A stretch of 38,558 nt of DNA from Fen-999 sp035654135 (GTDB taxonomy: Bacteria > Pseudomonadota > Gammaproteobacteria > Burkholderiales > Rhodocyclaceae), in contig DASRXN010000157.1 in assembly GCA_035654135.1 (NCBI GenBank), positions 1 to 38,558 of the forward strand. The letters run 5' to 3'. The translations under genes were made by a program, and so were the position numbers. Within the stretch, counting starts at the first letter, position 1. Each line of letters begins with the position of its first letter. This document shows, piece by piece, positions 17,195-24,966 of this stretch. The notes beneath the pieces are model-generated. The model was not told where the DNA came from. It ran no database searches and was given only the letters and a program-made list of their open reading frames with translations.

Positions 17195-17623
17195 CTAGAA
17201 CCCCAGCGATTCGACGACGACCACAAGGTCGGCGAAGCTGGCCGAATCGAGCTTCTTCGCCAGCGCTTCCTTGTCCAGGCCGTCACAGGCAAACGCCGTC
17301 ATCCGTACCTCGAAGGGCAGTTCCCGAATCTCCAGCGGCGACATGAAGCCGATGTGGCAGATGTGCGCGATGCAGGCACTTTCCGGCTCCGAGAGTTCCA
17401 GGCCGTGGTACCGCTGGATCTCGAGATAACGTTCAGCGGTGCGGTTGAGCTTGCCGCTGATCTCCATGGTGTTCTTCTGGCCGTCGGTGAGGATGGCCAG
17501 TGGCGGCCCGAAGAAGACGGGTGTCTTGCCGACGTTCCGCGTTTTCTCTTCGCGCGTCAGGGCCGGGGCGACCCACGTGGGGTCGCCCCTGGCCGGCTTC
17601 GGCGTTTCAGGCGAATCGGACAT
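17195..17623 (-). CDS. Uncharacterised 142-residue protein of the FeS-NrfD-cytochrome operon
   Basis: I do not recognise the family. The protein is soluble, with no signal peptide or membrane helix. It has a proline-rich, probably disordered N-terminus (first 25 residues), a middle part with a possible strand VGKTPVFFGPPLAIL, and a Cys/His cluster ESACIAHICHIGFM near residues 81-94 that could bind metal. The C-terminal third looks alpha/beta. Its start overlaps the stop of the cytochrome gene by one base (TGATG), and its end lies two bases from the hemerythrin-like gene, so the three are translationally coupled. That placement suggests an accessory or cytoplasmic subunit of the redox complex. 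Confidence 0.8.
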   Translation of the reverse strand: MSDSPETPKPARGDPTWVAPALTREEKTRNVGKTPVFFGPPLAILTDGQKNTMEISGKLNRTAERYLEIQRYHGLELSEPESACIAHICHIGFMSPLEIRELPFEVRMTAFACDGLDKEALAKKLDSASFADLVVVVESLGF

Positions 17624-18414
17624 CAGTGCTGCGGAATCGGATGCGTTTGCTCAAACTTCGCATCCTTCATACCCTTGGGCAGTTGCGGCGGCGCTTCCGG
17701 TTGCAGCTGGATGAAGCCCTTGTTGCGCGCGCCATCCTGCACGTTGTGCGGGTTGTGGCACTCGGTGCAGACGAACCAGCGCTTCTTGCCTGTGCTGGCC
17801 CATTCGCCGATCCGCTTGCCGTGGATGCCGTCGCGCCAGTCGCGCAGCTTGTCGCCATGGCACTTGCCGCAAAGCAGCTGCGGCTGGTCGAAGCTCACCG
17901 GGTCGCCGAAGTGGTCGACGAGCTTGTTGCGCTGGGTCGTGTGATGGCAATCGAGGCACCAGATGCGGCCGCGGCCATGCTGCAGATCCTTGACGTCGGG
18001 CACCAGGCCTTCCATCGTCGGGATCGCCTTCGGTCTCTTGTCCTTCGGCAAGGTGGGCGGATTGAATTTGGGGCCGACGCCGTTATGGCAGGCAGTGCCG
18101 CACATCGGCAGGATGTTCAGCTTCTCCGAGCGCGGCTTGACGAGCGCGTGCCCCTCCGGGATATTGTCCAGCAGCGGCATCTTGCCCATCGGCACGGTAC
18201 CCTCGAAGGGGTCGCCGTACCAGAGCGCGGCGCCAGTCTTGGGCGAGCACTTCACGTTGAGCAGGCCGGGCTTGATCTCGTGCTGCGTGATCTCCGAGGC
18301 GCCCTTGCGGCTTTCGAAACACGTCACTTCCTTCGCCGGTTCCTGGGACGAGGCGGTGGCAGCAACCCCGCAGCAGAAGGCGATGAGCATCGTATGGAAT
18401 GCAAACTTTTTCAT
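17623..18414 (-). CDS. Periplasmic tetrahaem cytochrome c
   Basis: 263 residues with a Sec signal peptide (MKKFAFHTMLIAFCCGVAATASSQ). Four haem-binding motifs are seen: CGTACH at 105-110, which is the rare CX3CH form, then CLDCH at 153-157, CGKCH at 182-186 and CTECH at 216-220. Further histidines (H146, H158, H168, H198, H223) can act as distal ligands. It is third in an operon after a Tat-exported ferredoxin-like protein and an NrfD-type membrane protein, with 10-base gaps, and should pass electrons between that complex and periplasmic partners. The arrangement recalls DsrJ beside DsrO/DsrP, but the cytochrome has four haems and there is no DsrMK. Confidence 0.88.
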   Translation of the reverse strand: MKKFAFHTMLIAFCCGVAATASSQEPAKEVTCFESRKGASEITQHEIKPGLLNVKCSPKTGAALWYGDPFEGTVPMGKMPLLDNIPEGHALVKPRSEKLNILPMCGTACHNGVGPKFNPPTLPKDKRPKAIPTMEGLVPDVKDLQHGRGRIWCLDCHHTTQRNKLVDHFGDPVSFDQPQLLCGKCHGDKLRDWRDGIHGKRIGEWASTGKKRWFVCTECHNPHNVQDGARNKGFIQLQPEAPPQLPKGMKDAKFEQTHPIPQH

Positions 18415-18424
18415 GATCGTCGTC

Positions 18425-19648
18425 TCACTTGGCCGCCACGGCCTGGCCGCCGTATTTGATCTCGCCCTGCAGGATGCCGATGGCGCCCTTGAGCAGGATG
18501 GTCAGGATGAAGAAACCGAATGCCCAGATGCCGAGGGTGAGTAGCCACTCGACGAAGGTCGGGTAATACTCAGTCACCTCGCCGATCGGGGTCGGGATGA
18601 AGCCGGGGACGATCAGCCCCATGCCCTTTTCGATCCAGATGCCGATGAAGGCCATGACGCAGGGGATCGGCAGCAGCTTCATGTTGTTGCGGAAGGCCGG
18701 GATCAGGAACAGGATGAAAGCACTGACCATCAGGAACACGGAACTCCAGAACCAGGGCACCAGACTGGTCAGGCCGTGCAGGCCGAACATCAGGTAATAG
18801 AGTCCGTTCGCATGCTCGGTGCGGGCGTACAGCTCGACCACGACTTCCGACATCGTCAGGAAGATCGCGATGCCCAAGCACCAGGTGACGATGGTCGTCA
18901 GGAGCTTGATCGCGCTGTCATCGATCCAGAACTTGGTGTTGTTGCGCACGATCAGGAAGGCCAGGATGATCAGTGCCGGACCTGCTGCAAACGCCGTGGT
19001 GATGAAGCGGATCGGCATCATGCTGTGGAACCACATCGGACGCGCCGGCATGGTCGAGATCAGGAACGCCGTGACGGTGTGGATGGACAGCGCCCAGACA
19101 ATCGCGATCCACACCAGCGGCATGAACCACGTCTTGTTGAGCTTGCCGCCCGTGTATTTCACCCACAGGTAGTAAAAGCCGCAGATGGCGTTCAGGATCA
19201 GATAGCCGGTCAGCACCATCACGTCCCAGCCGAGCATCGAATGCGGGAAGTTGTAGATGCCGATGATCGGGATCATATGCCACAGGCGGTCGGGCCGACC
19301 CATGTGGGCGAAGACGAACATCATGACCATGATCACGGCGGTGATCGCCAGCATCTCGCCCAGCACGGCAACTTTGTGCATGCCCTCGTGGTGATAGGCA
19401 TAGGCCGGGAAGACGATGGTCACCGCCCCCGCGGCCACGCCGACCAGGAACACGAGGTTGGCGAAGTACAGACCGTCGTGGATCTGGCTGGTCATGCCGG
19501 TGACGATCAGGCCATCGGTATTTTGCAGGTAGAACACATACATCATGCCGACGATGAGCACCGCGAGCGAGCCCATCCAGGCATAGAACTTCGTGCCGCC
19601 CTTGAGGACGTAACGCGTGTAGTCGGAAGCGAAACTGATCAGTTGCAC
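18425..19648 (-). CDS. NrfD/DsrP/HybB-type quinone-interacting membrane protein
   Basis: 407 residues with about ten hydrophobic helices, the size and topology of the DsrP/HybB/ActC branch of the NrfD superfamily (NrfD itself is shorter). These proteins carry no cofactor and exchange electrons between quinone and a periplasmic [4Fe-4S] partner. Conserved-looking stretches are HMGRPDRLWHM near residue 115 and the repeated aromatic/His loops that follow. It starts at ATG 19648, 10 bases after the ferredoxin-like gene, and ends 10 bases before the tetrahaem cytochrome. No catalytic molybdopterin or hydrogenase subunit is in the operon, so it probably works as a quinone:cytochrome conduit, direction unknown. 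Confidence 0.9.
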   Translation of the reverse strand: MQLISFASDYTRYVLKGGTKFYAWMGSLAVLIVGMMYVFYLQNTDGLIVTGMTSQIHDGLYFANLVFLVGVAAGAVTIVFPAYAYHHEGMHKVAVLGEMLAITAVIMVMMFVFAHMGRPDRLWHMIPIIGIYNFPHSMLGWDVMVLTGYLILNAICGFYYLWVKYTGGKLNKTWFMPLVWIAIVWALSIHTVTAFLISTMPARPMWFHSMMPIRFITTAFAAGPALIILAFLIVRNNTKFWIDDSAIKLLTTIVTWCLGIAIFLTMSEVVVELYARTEHANGLYYLMFGLHGLTSLVPWFWSSVFLMVSAFILFLIPAFRNNMKLLPIPCVMAFIGIWIEKGMGLIVPGFIPTPIGEVTEYYPTFVEWLLTLGIWAFGFFILTILLKGAIGILQGEIKYGGQAVAAK

Positions 19649-19658
19649 GGCCGGCTCC

Positions 19659-20750
19659 TCAATCGTAGAAGTAGAAGAATTTCGGGAAGGTGTTGTTTTC
19701 CGCCTTGAGGCGGAATACGTTCTTCCTCGCCAGGACCAGGCTCACTTCGCTTTCCGGGTCGAGCAGATTGCCGAACTTGCGCGCGCCGACCGGGCAGACC
19801 TCGACGCAGGCCGGGTAGCGTCCCTGCCGGGTGCGCTGCAGGCACCAGTGGCACTTCTCGACGACGCCGCGCATGCGCGGCCGGTTGCCCAGGTAGTGCG
19901 TCACCGGGTTCATCTCTTCCTTCGGCAGGACGGGCGTGGTCAGGTTGATGCGGCGCGCCCAGTACGGGCAGGCGCCCATGCACATGCGGCAGCCGATGCA
20001 CCAGTTGTAGTCGATCACCACCGGGCCGTCGGCTTCGCGGTAGGTCGTCCGAACCGGGCAGACCTTGACGCAGGGCGGCTTCTCGCACTGCATGCAGGCG
20101 ATCGGCATGTAGGTGGCGTCCTTTTCCGGAACCGCCTCGGGTTCGTAGCGATATTGCCCTTCGAGCACCTGGCCGGCCGGGGAATAGGCGTTGCCGCCGA
20201 CCTGGATGCCCAGTCCTTCGGGATAGCCGTGGTCCATCTTCTCGTTCGAGAACTCGCCGCGTTCCATGCGCAGCACCTGGATCCACTCGATGCGCTCGCC
20301 AGGCCTGGTGCCGCGCGACTGGTTGTTCTCGGCGACGCAGGCCTTGACGCAACGGCGGCATCCAATGCACTTGCGAATGTTCAGCGCGTAGCCCATGAGC
20401 ACGCCCGGCTGCGCGTCGGTGGTGTCGACGGTGACCTTCTTGCCGTATTCCTCGGAATAGCGCCTCTCGAGCCGCGCCCGCGCCTCGGCCTTCTCCTCCG
20501 GCGTCATCAGGCGGTAGTTTTTCTGGAAGTGCTCGGCCCACTCGATGGTGGCCTTGGCGTCGCCGGACTGGGTCATCAGCGCCGCCGTGCCCATCAGCGA
20601 CGACAGGCTCAGCGTGCCGCCGGCCTTCAGAAAACTGCGGCGCGAGGTTTTCAGAACGTTCGCAGCAGGATCTGCCGACGCGGGTGGCACCACACATTCG
20701 GATGATTGCTCCTTGGCCGGACTGGCCGAGGGAGTCTTGTTGGGGGTCAC
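19659..20750 (-). CDS. Tat-exported DsrO/HybA-like protein with four [4Fe-4S] clusters
   Basis: 363 residues. The N-terminus has about 35 polar residues and then a Tat signal (SRRSFLKAGG from residue 36). Cysteine clusters follow the ferredoxin pattern: CIGCRRCVKAC, CMQCEKPPCVKVCP, CIGCRMCMGACP, and CHWCLQRTRQGRYPACVEVCP. This is the typical four-cluster periplasmic subunit that partners NrfD-type membrane proteins. I choose the GTG at 20750 because a perfect AAGGAGG lies eight bases upstream; a longer frame with ATG at 20840 would cover this site and part of the promoter. It is the first gene of the five-gene redox operon. Confidence 0.9.
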   Translation of the reverse strand: MTPNKTPSASPAKEQSSECVVPPASADPAANVLKTSRRSFLKAGGTLSLSSLMGTAALMTQSGDAKATIEWAEHFQKNYRLMTPEEKAEARARLERRYSEEYGKKVTVDTTDAQPGVLMGYALNIRKCIGCRRCVKACVAENNQSRGTRPGERIEWIQVLRMERGEFSNEKMDHGYPEGLGIQVGGNAYSPAGQVLEGQYRYEPEAVPEKDATYMPIACMQCEKPPCVKVCPVRTTYREADGPVVIDYNWCIGCRMCMGACPYWARRINLTTPVLPKEEMNPVTHYLGNRPRMRGVVEKCHWCLQRTRQGRYPACVEVCPVGARKFGNLLDPESEVSLVLARKNVFRLKAENNTFPKFFYFYD

Positions 20751-21133
20751 AATACTGTCCTCCTTATAGGGGAAATAAATAATTGATAATGTTGAGTATG
20801 TTGCGGCAAACCAGACTCGAACTGACCCGCTGGGCGCCAAATGGATAGCACGATCATACTGGGCGGTGCAAACTCAAAAGGCGACTTAGATCAAGTATTG
20901 AAGAGATTGCTTATTCCGCATCGTCCAATAACAAAAGGAGGCAGGCTGGCGGTTCTGGCTTCCGCTTTGGCGAGTTCGTCAAATGCCAGTCAAAGAGTCA
21001 GCCGTCGCGACTCGCCGAATGGTGATTGATTCTGACTGGAAGCGGTGCCTCACGGTCCACGTCCTTTTCAATACCCCGGCGACAAACTATATTAATTGCG
21101 GCGAGCGTTGCATTCGAAGCAAGGGAGTCGGCG
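20751..21133. other. 383-base divergent intergenic region
   Basis: The only gene-free stretch above 300 bases. It separates the minus-strand redox operon from the plus-strand molybdenum hydroxylase set 2. It holds the FNR-type site and -10 box described separately, an AT-rich leader next to the FeS gene (20757-20795), and the ribosome-binding site AGGGAG of the [2Fe-2S] gene. I see no RNA gene, repeat or convincing small reading frame. The plus-strand promoter for set 2 was not identified. Confidence 0.6.
20853..20894 (-). promoter_or_regulatory. Candidate class-II FNR/ANR-type promoter of the redox operon
   Basis: On the minus strand TTGAT-CTAA-GTCGC (20894-20881) matches the FNR/ANR pattern TTGAT-N4-(A/G)TCAA at eight of ten positions. 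A good -10 box TATGAT occupies 20858-20853. If transcription starts at 20846, the FNR box is centred at -41.5 and the -10 box falls at -12 to -7, exactly class-II geometry. The leader would be about 96 bases. This suggests oxygen-limited activation of the FeS-NrfD-cytochrome operon. Confidence 0.45.
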
Positions 21134-21583
21134 ATGATGAACTTGAATGTGAATGGCAGCATGCACCAGGTAGATGTCGAGCCGGAGATGCCGCTGCTTT
21201 GGGTGTTGCGTGATCACCTGGGGCTGCTCGGCGCGAAGTATGGCTGCGGTATTTCGACCTGCGGTGCCTGTACGGTGCTGGTCGATGGCGAGGCGGTGCG
21301 CGCCTGTGGCGTGCGCGCTGCGGAAATGGCCGGCAAGAGAATCGTGACCATCGAGGGGCTGTCGAAGGATGGCCTCCATCGCGTCCAGCAGGCCTGGATC
21401 GACCACGAAGTGCCGCAATGCGGCTACTGCCAGACCGGCCTGATTATGTCGGTCACCGCCTTGCTGGCCAGGAACCCAAACCCAACGGATGCCGAGATCG
21501 ATCGGTCCATCACCAACCTGTGCCGCTGCGGTACCTACCAGCGGGTGCGCACGGCCATCCACGCGCTGGCCAAGGCCGGCTGA
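21134..21583 (+). CDS. [2Fe-2S] small subunit of molybdenum hydroxylase (IorA-like), set 2
   Basis: 149 residues. Cluster ligands are C38, C43, C46, C58 (YGCGISTCGAC...RAC) and C96, C99, C130, C132 (QCGYCQTG, LCRCGTY). It has the same layout as the set-1 subunit and clear similarity to it (MNLNVNGSMHQVDVE versus IQLNVNGKLHQLDVA), so the two sets are paralogous. The first of two adjacent ATGs (21134) is chosen, with AGGGAG six bases upstream; the frame extends upstream but without family sequence. It is followed after 11 bases by the large subunit and should be exported with it. Confidence 0.93.
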   Translation: MMNLNVNGSMHQVDVEPEMPLLWVLRDHLGLLGAKYGCGISTCGACTVLVDGEAVRACGVRAAEMAGKRIVTIEGLSKDGLHRVQQAWIDHEVPQCGYCQTGLIMSVTALLARNPNPTDAEIDRSITNLCRCGTYQRVRTAIHALAKAG

Positions 21584-21594
21584 GGAGGACGATC

Positions 21595-23751
21595 ATGACG
21601 ATCACCATTTCGCGCCGTGATTTCCTCAAGGTCTCCACCACTGCCGCCGGCGCGCTGGCGCTGGAGTTCTGCTTCCCGGTCGCGGCCGCGCGCGCGGCGC
21701 CCGCGAGTGAAGTCACCGAGGTCAATGCCTGGATCGTGATTCATCCCGACGATCGCGTGGTCATCCGCATCGCCCGTTCGGAGATGGGCCAGGGAACGTT
21801 CACGGCACTGGCGCAACTGGTCGCGGAAGAACTCGATTGCGACTGGGCCAAGGTCAGCGCCGAATTCGCCTCGCCGAACGAGCACATCCGGCGCAACCGA
21901 ATCTGGGGTTCGATGTCCACCGGCGGCAGCATGGGCGTGCGCTCGTCGCAGGATTACGTGCGCAAAGCAGGCGCCAGCGCTCGCGAGATGCTGGTCGCGG
22001 CGGCGGCCGGACGCTGGCAGGTGCCGCCGGCCGAGTGCTTCGCCGACACGGGCGTCATCACCCACAAGCCAACGGGCCGGAAGCTTCGCTACGGCGAAGT
22101 GGCTGGCGAGGCGGCCAGGCTTGCGCCGCCGAACGATGTGAAGTTGCGCGATCCGAAGGACTGGCGGATAGCCGGCAAGTCCATGCATCGCCTCGACATT
22201 CCCGACAAGGTGTTGGGCAAGCCGGTCTTCGGCGTCGACGTGGCGCTGCCGGGCATGCTTCACGCTTCGATCGCGCAGTGCCCGGTGTTCGGCGGCAAGG
22301 TAAAGAAGGTCGACGCCACGGACGCGACGGCGATGCGTGGCGTGAAGAAGGTCGTGCGCGAGGAGGATTTCGTCGCCGTGATTGCCGACAGCTGGTGGCG
22401 GGCAGACCAGGCCTTGCAGAAGCTGGACATCGAATGGGACGAGGCCGGCAACGGCAGGATCGGCAACGAGCAGATCACCGCCATGCTGCGCGAAGGTCTG
22501 GATGTGGCGTCGCTGCCGCGCGCGCGCAACATCGGCAATGTCGAGACGGCGTTTGCCGAGGCGGCGCAGGTGGTCGAGGCCGAGTACTCCTCCCCGTACC
22601 TCAACCATGCGACCATGGAGCCGATGACCTGCACGGCGTGGCTGAAGCCGGAGGGTTTCCTCGAAGTGTGGACCTCGACGCAGAACGGCGAGGCGTCGAT
22701 GGCCGAAGCCGCAGCGGCCTCGGGGCTGCCGCTGGAAAAGATCGAAGTGCACAAGATGATGCTCGGCGGCGGTTTCGGCCGCCGTGGTGGACCGCAGGAT
22801 TTCGTCCGCCAGGGCGTGCTGATCGCCAGGGCCATGCCCGGCGTGCCGGTGAAGCTGATGTGGTCGCGCGAGGAGGACATGCAGCACGGCTTCTATCGGC
22901 CGGCCAGCATCGTCCGGATGAAGGCGGGCCTCGACCAGCAGGGCCGGCTGGTGGCGATGCAGACCAAGATCGCCTGCCCGTCGATCCTCAAGGTGCTCAT
23001 GCCGAAGATGCTGCGCGACGACGGTATCGACTTCACCGCGGTGCGCACCCTGAGCGACATGCCGTATGCGATTACGCACCAGCGGGTGGAGTACGCTGCC
23101 CGCAACGGCCATGTGCCGGTTGGCTTTTGGCGTGCGCCGGGCCAGCAGAATGGTTTCTACCGCGAGTGCTTCATCGACGAGCTGGCCCATATTGCCGGCC
23201 AGGACCCGGTGGCATACCGCCTTGGCATGCTCGATGTTGGTGACAAGAATCGCCTGGTGCTCGAAGCCGTGGCGAAGGCAGCGAAGTGGGGAACGCCGCT
23301 GCCGAAAGGCATCCATCGCGGCGTGGCGGTGGTCGATGGCTTCGGCAGCTATGCCGCGGCGGTGGCCGAGGTTTCCGTCAGTGCAGTGGGCGAACCCAAG
23401 GTGCGCCGCATCGTCGTCGCCATCGACTCCGGTTACGTGGTCAATCCCGATACCTGCCGCGCGCAGGCAGAGAGCAACGTCATCTACGGCCTCGGCCCGG
23501 TGCTCTACCAGGACATCAACATCAGGAACGGCCGCGTGGTCGAGTCGAACTTCAGGAATTTCCGCCTGCCGGAAATCTCCGAGATGCCGAAGGTGGAAAC
23601 CGTACTCGTGCCTACTGGCGGCTTCTGGGGTGGCCATGGCGAGCCGGCCATCCTGCCGCTGGCGCCGGCCATCTGCAACGCCATCTTCGTCGCCACCGGC
23701 AAACGGGTGCGTTCTCTGCCGCTGAAGTACCACGATCTGCGCAACGCTTGA
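21595..23751 (+). CDS. Molybdenum-binding large subunit of a Tat-exported xanthine-oxidase-family enzyme (IorB-like), set 2
   Basis: 718 residues. A Tat signal is right at the start (SRRDFLKVS, residues 6-14, then an Ala-rich core to ARAAPA). Family blocks are EMGQGTFTALAQLVAEELD, GGGFGRRGGPQDFV, GFWRAPGQQNGFYRE, and the catalytic glutamate E683 in GGHGEPAILP. The start at ATG 21595 is supported by AGGAGG about seven bases upstream. The enzyme would hydroxylate an aldehyde or N-heteroaromatic substrate in the periplasm. The large subunits of sets 1 and 2 differ considerably outside the cofactor blocks, which suggests different substrates. It is followed by mocA with two bases between. Confidence 0.9.
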   Translation: MTITISRRDFLKVSTTAAGALALEFCFPVAAARAAPASEVTEVNAWIVIHPDDRVVIRIARSEMGQGTFTALAQLVAEELDCDWAKVSAEFASPNEHIRRNRIWGSMSTGGSMGVRSSQDYVRKAGASAREMLVAAAAGRWQVPPAECFADTGVITHKPTGRKLRYGEVAGEAARLAPPNDVKLRDPKDWRIAGKSMHRLDIPDKVLGKPVFGVDVALPGMLHASIAQCPVFGGKVKKVDATDATAMRGVKKVVREEDFVAVIADSWWRADQALQKLDIEWDEAGNGRIGNEQITAMLREGLDVASLPRARNIGNVETAFAEAAQVVEAEYSSPYLNHATMEPMTCTAWLKPEGFLEVWTSTQNGEASMAEAAAASGLPLEKIEVHKMMLGGGFGRRGGPQDFVRQGVLIARAMPGVPVKLMWSREEDMQHGFYRPASIVRMKAGLDQQGRLVAMQTKIACPSILKVLMPKMLRDDGIDFTAVRTLSDMPYAITHQRVEYAARNGHVPVGFWRAPGQQNGFYRECFIDELAHIAGQDPVAYRLGMLDVGDKNRLVLEAVAKAAKWGTPLPKGIHRGVAVVDGFGSYAAAVAEVSVSAVGEPKVRRIVVAIDSGYVVNPDTCRAQAESNVIYGLGPVLYQDINIRNGRVVESNFRNFRLPEISEMPKVETVLVPTGGFWGGHGEPAILPLAPAICNAIFVATGKRVRSLPLKYHDLRNA

Positions 23752-23753
23752 GC

Positions 23754-24353
23754 ATGACTGAGATGAGCGGGTATTGCGGCCTCCTGCTCGCGGCGGGCCG
23801 GTCGACGCGCTTCGGCAGCGACAAGCTGCTGCATCCCCTGGCGGATGGAACCCCGATCGCTCTCGCCAGCGCCAGGATCATGAAGGCAGCAATGCCACGG
23901 GTCGTGGCCGTTGTCGATGCGAGGAATTCGACGCTGTGCGAGCTTCTCGGGTTGGCGGGGGTCGAGATTGTTCAGGCGTCCACCGTCGACGAAGGCATGG
24001 GCACCAGCCTGTCGGCGGGGATCGCGGCAACAATGAATACCAGGGGCTGGATCGTCGCGCTCGCCGATATGCCTTTCGTTTCTCCCGCAACGGTGGCTCG
24101 CGTTTACGCCGCGCTGGTGGCGGGATTGCCCTTGGCTGCACCGGTCTATCGTGGCCGGCGGGGCCATCCGGTCGGCTTCGACCGTCGTTTCCGCGAGGAC
24201 CTGCTCGCCCTGCGAGGCGACGAAGGGGCGCGGCATCTTCTCAGCCAGCATCGGCAACGACTTGAGTTGATCGAATGCGACGACCCCGGCGTGCTTCATG
24301 ATGTCGACACGCCGGAGGATCTCGCCATGGTGCGACCGCAGCCCGATTCGTAG
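23754..24353 (+). CDS. mocA: Molybdenum cofactor cytidylyltransferase MocA
   Basis: 199 residues, a MobA-like nucleotidyltransferase. The nucleotide-binding loop is LLLAAGRSTRFGSDKLL near residue 10, followed by DEGMGTSLSAGI, the metal-binding ALADMPF and GRRGHPVGF, as in MocA. It joins CTP to Mo-molybdopterin to give the cytosine dinucleotide used by xanthine-oxidase-family hydroxylases in bacteria. It starts two bases after the set-2 large subunit and so is coupled to it; a second ATG three codons on is possible. The XdhC that normally acts downstream of MocA is encoded with set 1. Confidence 0.9.
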   Translation: MTEMSGYCGLLLAAGRSTRFGSDKLLHPLADGTPIALASARIMKAAMPRVVAVVDARNSTLCELLGLAGVEIVQASTVDEGMGTSLSAGIAATMNTRGWIVALADMPFVSPATVARVYAALVAGLPLAAPVYRGRRGHPVGFDRRFREDLLALRGDEGARHLLSQHRQRLELIECDDPGVLHDVDTPEDLAMVRPQPDS

Positions 24354-24506
24354 CCAAAGTCAGTGATGGCGGGACGCCACGCAATCTCGCGGTGCAAATC
24401 GATTCTCGTCGACTATGCTTGATTCATGCCCGAGGCAGGCAGCGCGGGTATCTTCGACATCACGACAATCGACGACGACAACCTCATCCAACAGAGGAGA
24501 CTGACC

Positions 24507-24797
24507 ATGGCAACGTTCATATCGCTTACCAACTTTACGGACCAGGGAATCAGGAATATCAAGGAGTCGCCGGATCGCTTTGGTGCGGTCAAGGCAATGG
24601 CGGAGAAACTCGGCCTCACCGTGAAGAGCTTTTATTACACGGTCGGACAGTACGACATGGTCCTCGTGATCGAGGGCAACGAGGATGCGGCGACGACCCT
24701 GATGGTTAAAGTGGCTTCGCTCGGCAACGTCCGGACGCAGACCATGCGCGCCCATTCCGTGGACGAGATGCGGAAGATCCTCGACAAGATGCCGTAA
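24507..24797 (+). CDS. GYD-domain protein
   Basis: 96 residues matching the GYD domain family: MATFISLTNFTDQGIRNI at the start, then TVGQYDMVLVIEG (here GQYD replaces the eponymous GxYD-type motif) and a C-terminal helix. It is a small soluble protein with a ferredoxin-like alpha/beta fold; the function of the family is unknown. The ATG at 24507 has AGAGGAGA six bases upstream. The gene is 153 bases after mocA on the same strand and may be an extension of that operon. A strong hairpin follows it. Confidence 0.85.
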   Translation: MATFISLTNFTDQGIRNIKESPDRFGAVKAMAEKLGLTVKSFYYTVGQYDMVLVIEGNEDAATTLMVKVASLGNVRTQTMRAHSVDEMRKILDKMP

Positions 24798-24810
24798 AAG
24801 CGGCTGATGG

Positions 24811-24844
24811 ACCTCGCGGCCGGGAACTATGCCGACCGCGAGGT
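24811..24844 (+). terminator. Hairpin downstream of the GYD gene
   Basis: Perfect 9-bp arms ACCTCGCGG (24811-24819) and CCGCGAGGT (24836-24844) enclose a 16-base loop that can form an additional 3-bp inner stem. It starts 13 bases after the stop codon. No T-run follows, so it may act as a transcript-end stabiliser as much as a terminator. Confidence 0.5.
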
Positions 24845-24966
24845 GTCGCAATGATGCGACAGTTGCCCGGTAGTGTCGTGCCGGCAATACTTGCAGCATC
24901 CCCCCGAATGCTTGTCTTGCCGCTTTGGCGTGCGGGGGCCATTTTTTTCCGAGCAGGAGAATTGCC

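Noticed and set aside
20751..20840. Longer FeS protein starting with ATG at 20840
   Set aside because: The extra 30 residues run through a perfect AAGGAGG and the promoter leader, and they would displace the Tat signal further from the N-terminus.
20966..20990. Possible sigma-54 (-24/-12) promoter for the set-2 hydroxylase
   Set aside because: TGGCGAG is present but the required TTGC-type -12 element at fixed spacing is not.
21535..23733. 732-residue open frame antisense to the set-2 large subunit
   Set aside because: Codon-shadow effect of GC-rich coding DNA; the sense strand has Tat signal, family motifs and catalytic Glu.
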